Origin: UBA10002 sp964373775
GTDB taxonomy: Bacteria > Patescibacteriota > Minisyncoccia > Phycocordibacterales > UBA10002
Length of the DNA stretch: 20,559 nucleotides
Reading direction: 5' to 3'
Assembly: GCA_964373775.1 (NCBI GenBank)
Contig: CAYJWA010000009.1
Span: 1-20,559, forward strand
Positions 20,078-20,559 of this stretch are shown here, piece after piece. The notes below the pieces were generated by a model. It ran no database searches. It was not told where the DNA came from and saw nothing but the letters and a program-made list of their open reading frames with translations. Position 1 is the stretch's first letter. Every line of letters begins with the position of its first letter. The translations under genes and the position numbers were made by a program.

Positions 20078-20559
20078 TCACGATTCCAGGCGGAAAAATG
20101 CCCGAGCGTTTTCTGTAGTTGCCGTCCGTGCCTTTTCCTCGGGAATGCCGCGAACTGCCGCAATTGCCTTCACAACTTCTTTCACATAGAGCGGTTCGTT
20201 GCGTTTCCCCCGGAAAGGCGCGGGAGCAACATACGGGCAATCGGTTTCCGACATAATACGGTCAAGCGGGAGATAGCGAAGAACGCGGTCGTAGTCGCGG
20301 GCGAAGGTGATGACGCCCGTAAAGGAAAACGAGAATCCCGCATCCCGAAACGGCTGCGCTTCGTCAATAGAACCGGCAAAAAAGTGCAGGTTCCCGCGGA
20401 GCGAGGAACCGGATGTATGATGTATGATATATGATGTAAGAATAGTGAACGCATCTTTGTATGCAGACCTGCCGCAGCCGTTCCGGAGATGGAGCATCAG
20501 TGGTTTCTTCACTTCAATCGCCAGCTCAATCTGCCTCCGAAACGCTTCTTCCTGTCTCT
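20078..20559 (-). CDS. tatD: TatD-family metal-dependent hydrolase, C-terminal part
   Basis: The frame is open to the window edge; 160 codons are visible, reading from RQEEAFRRQIELAIEVKKPL. GTG at 20512 is an internal Val codon, not a start. Landmarks of the TatD TIM barrel: LMLHLRNG (metal-binding His), NLHFFAGS, FSFTGVITFAR and the strongly diagnostic LPLDRIMSETDCPYVAPAPF followed by RGKRNEPLYVKEVVKAIAA. TatD enzymes are 3'-5' exonucleases or deoxyribonucleases acting with two metal ions. Residues TSYIIHHTSGSSLRG before NLHFFAGS appear longer than usual and are encoded by an ATGATGTATGAT-type repeat. The downstream rpsF has its own promoter. Confidence 0.93.
   Translation of the reverse strand, partial: RQEEAFRRQIELAIEVKKPLMLHLRNGCGRSAYKDAFTILTSYIIHHTSGSSLRGNLHFFAGSIDEAQPFRDAGFSFSFTGVITFARDYDRVLRYLPLDRIMSETDCPYVAPAPFRGKRNEPLYVKEVVKAIAAVRGIPEEKARTATTENARAFFRLES
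20413..20436. repeat. ATGTATGATGTATGAT repeat inside tatD
   Basis: About 24 bp of a degenerate TATGATG microsatellite encode SYIIHHTS in a surface loop of TatD. The frame is kept. Confidence 0.6.

Noticed and set aside
20416..20512. GTG start for a short TatD at 20512
   Set aside because: The frame stays open and TatD-like upstream to the window edge, so this is an internal valine codon.

Overview
The window looks like part of a metagenome-assembled genome of a Candidate Phyla Radiation bacterium, most likely a parcubacterium. This is an inference from gene content and style. The signs are long secreted surface proteins built on peptidoglycan-binding-like modules, an EF-P whose tip loop reads MQQRKPV, an S6 with a proline/alanine-rich tail, an unusual zinc-ribbon microprotein, many start codons placed only 4-10 nt after a -10 box, and intergenic regions full of short palindromes and degenerate simple repeats. 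I saw no tRNA, rRNA, CRISPR array or transposase.

Layout. Minus strand 1-1229: the start of rplL, rplJ, an L10-type leader with an attenuator hairpin, its promoter, and a 54-residue membrane microprotein. Minus strand 1533-8813: a cell-surface block with a two-repeat peptidoglycan-binding-like protein, a tandem-repeat adhesin-like protein interrupted by a 100-N scaffold gap, a TPR membrane protein and a 1228-residue S-layer-like protein. The first two of these genes are bracketed by a 64-bp perfect inverted repeat that sits inside longer imperfect copies. Positions 8814-9763 carry hairpins and repeats but no convincing gene. Position 9764-10657 (minus) encodes a winged-helix protein, followed by a palindrome-rich divergent region. 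Plus strand 11198-18186: ftsK interrupted by a complete 452-residue intein inside the Walker A P-loop, an Ig-like membrane protein, a zinc-ribbon/two-TM gene pair, recA, a TrpR/YerC-type repressor and efp. Minus strand 18342-20559: tatD (partial), rpsF, ssb, rpsR.

Functions. The plus-strand genes cover chromosome segregation (FtsK), recombination (RecA) and translation (EF-P). The repressor gene is preceded by a palindrome that recurs almost identically just before efp, so autoregulation and control of efp are plausible. The surface block probably builds the cell envelope coat.

Most notable: (1) the P-loop intein in FtsK; (2) dispersed palindromes and repeats that have become in-frame coding sequence in efp, ssb, tatD and the Ig-like gene; (3) the inverted repeats around the surface cassette, one copy of which carries a nested palindrome insertion; (4) the shared operator palindrome; (5) near-leaderless promoters.
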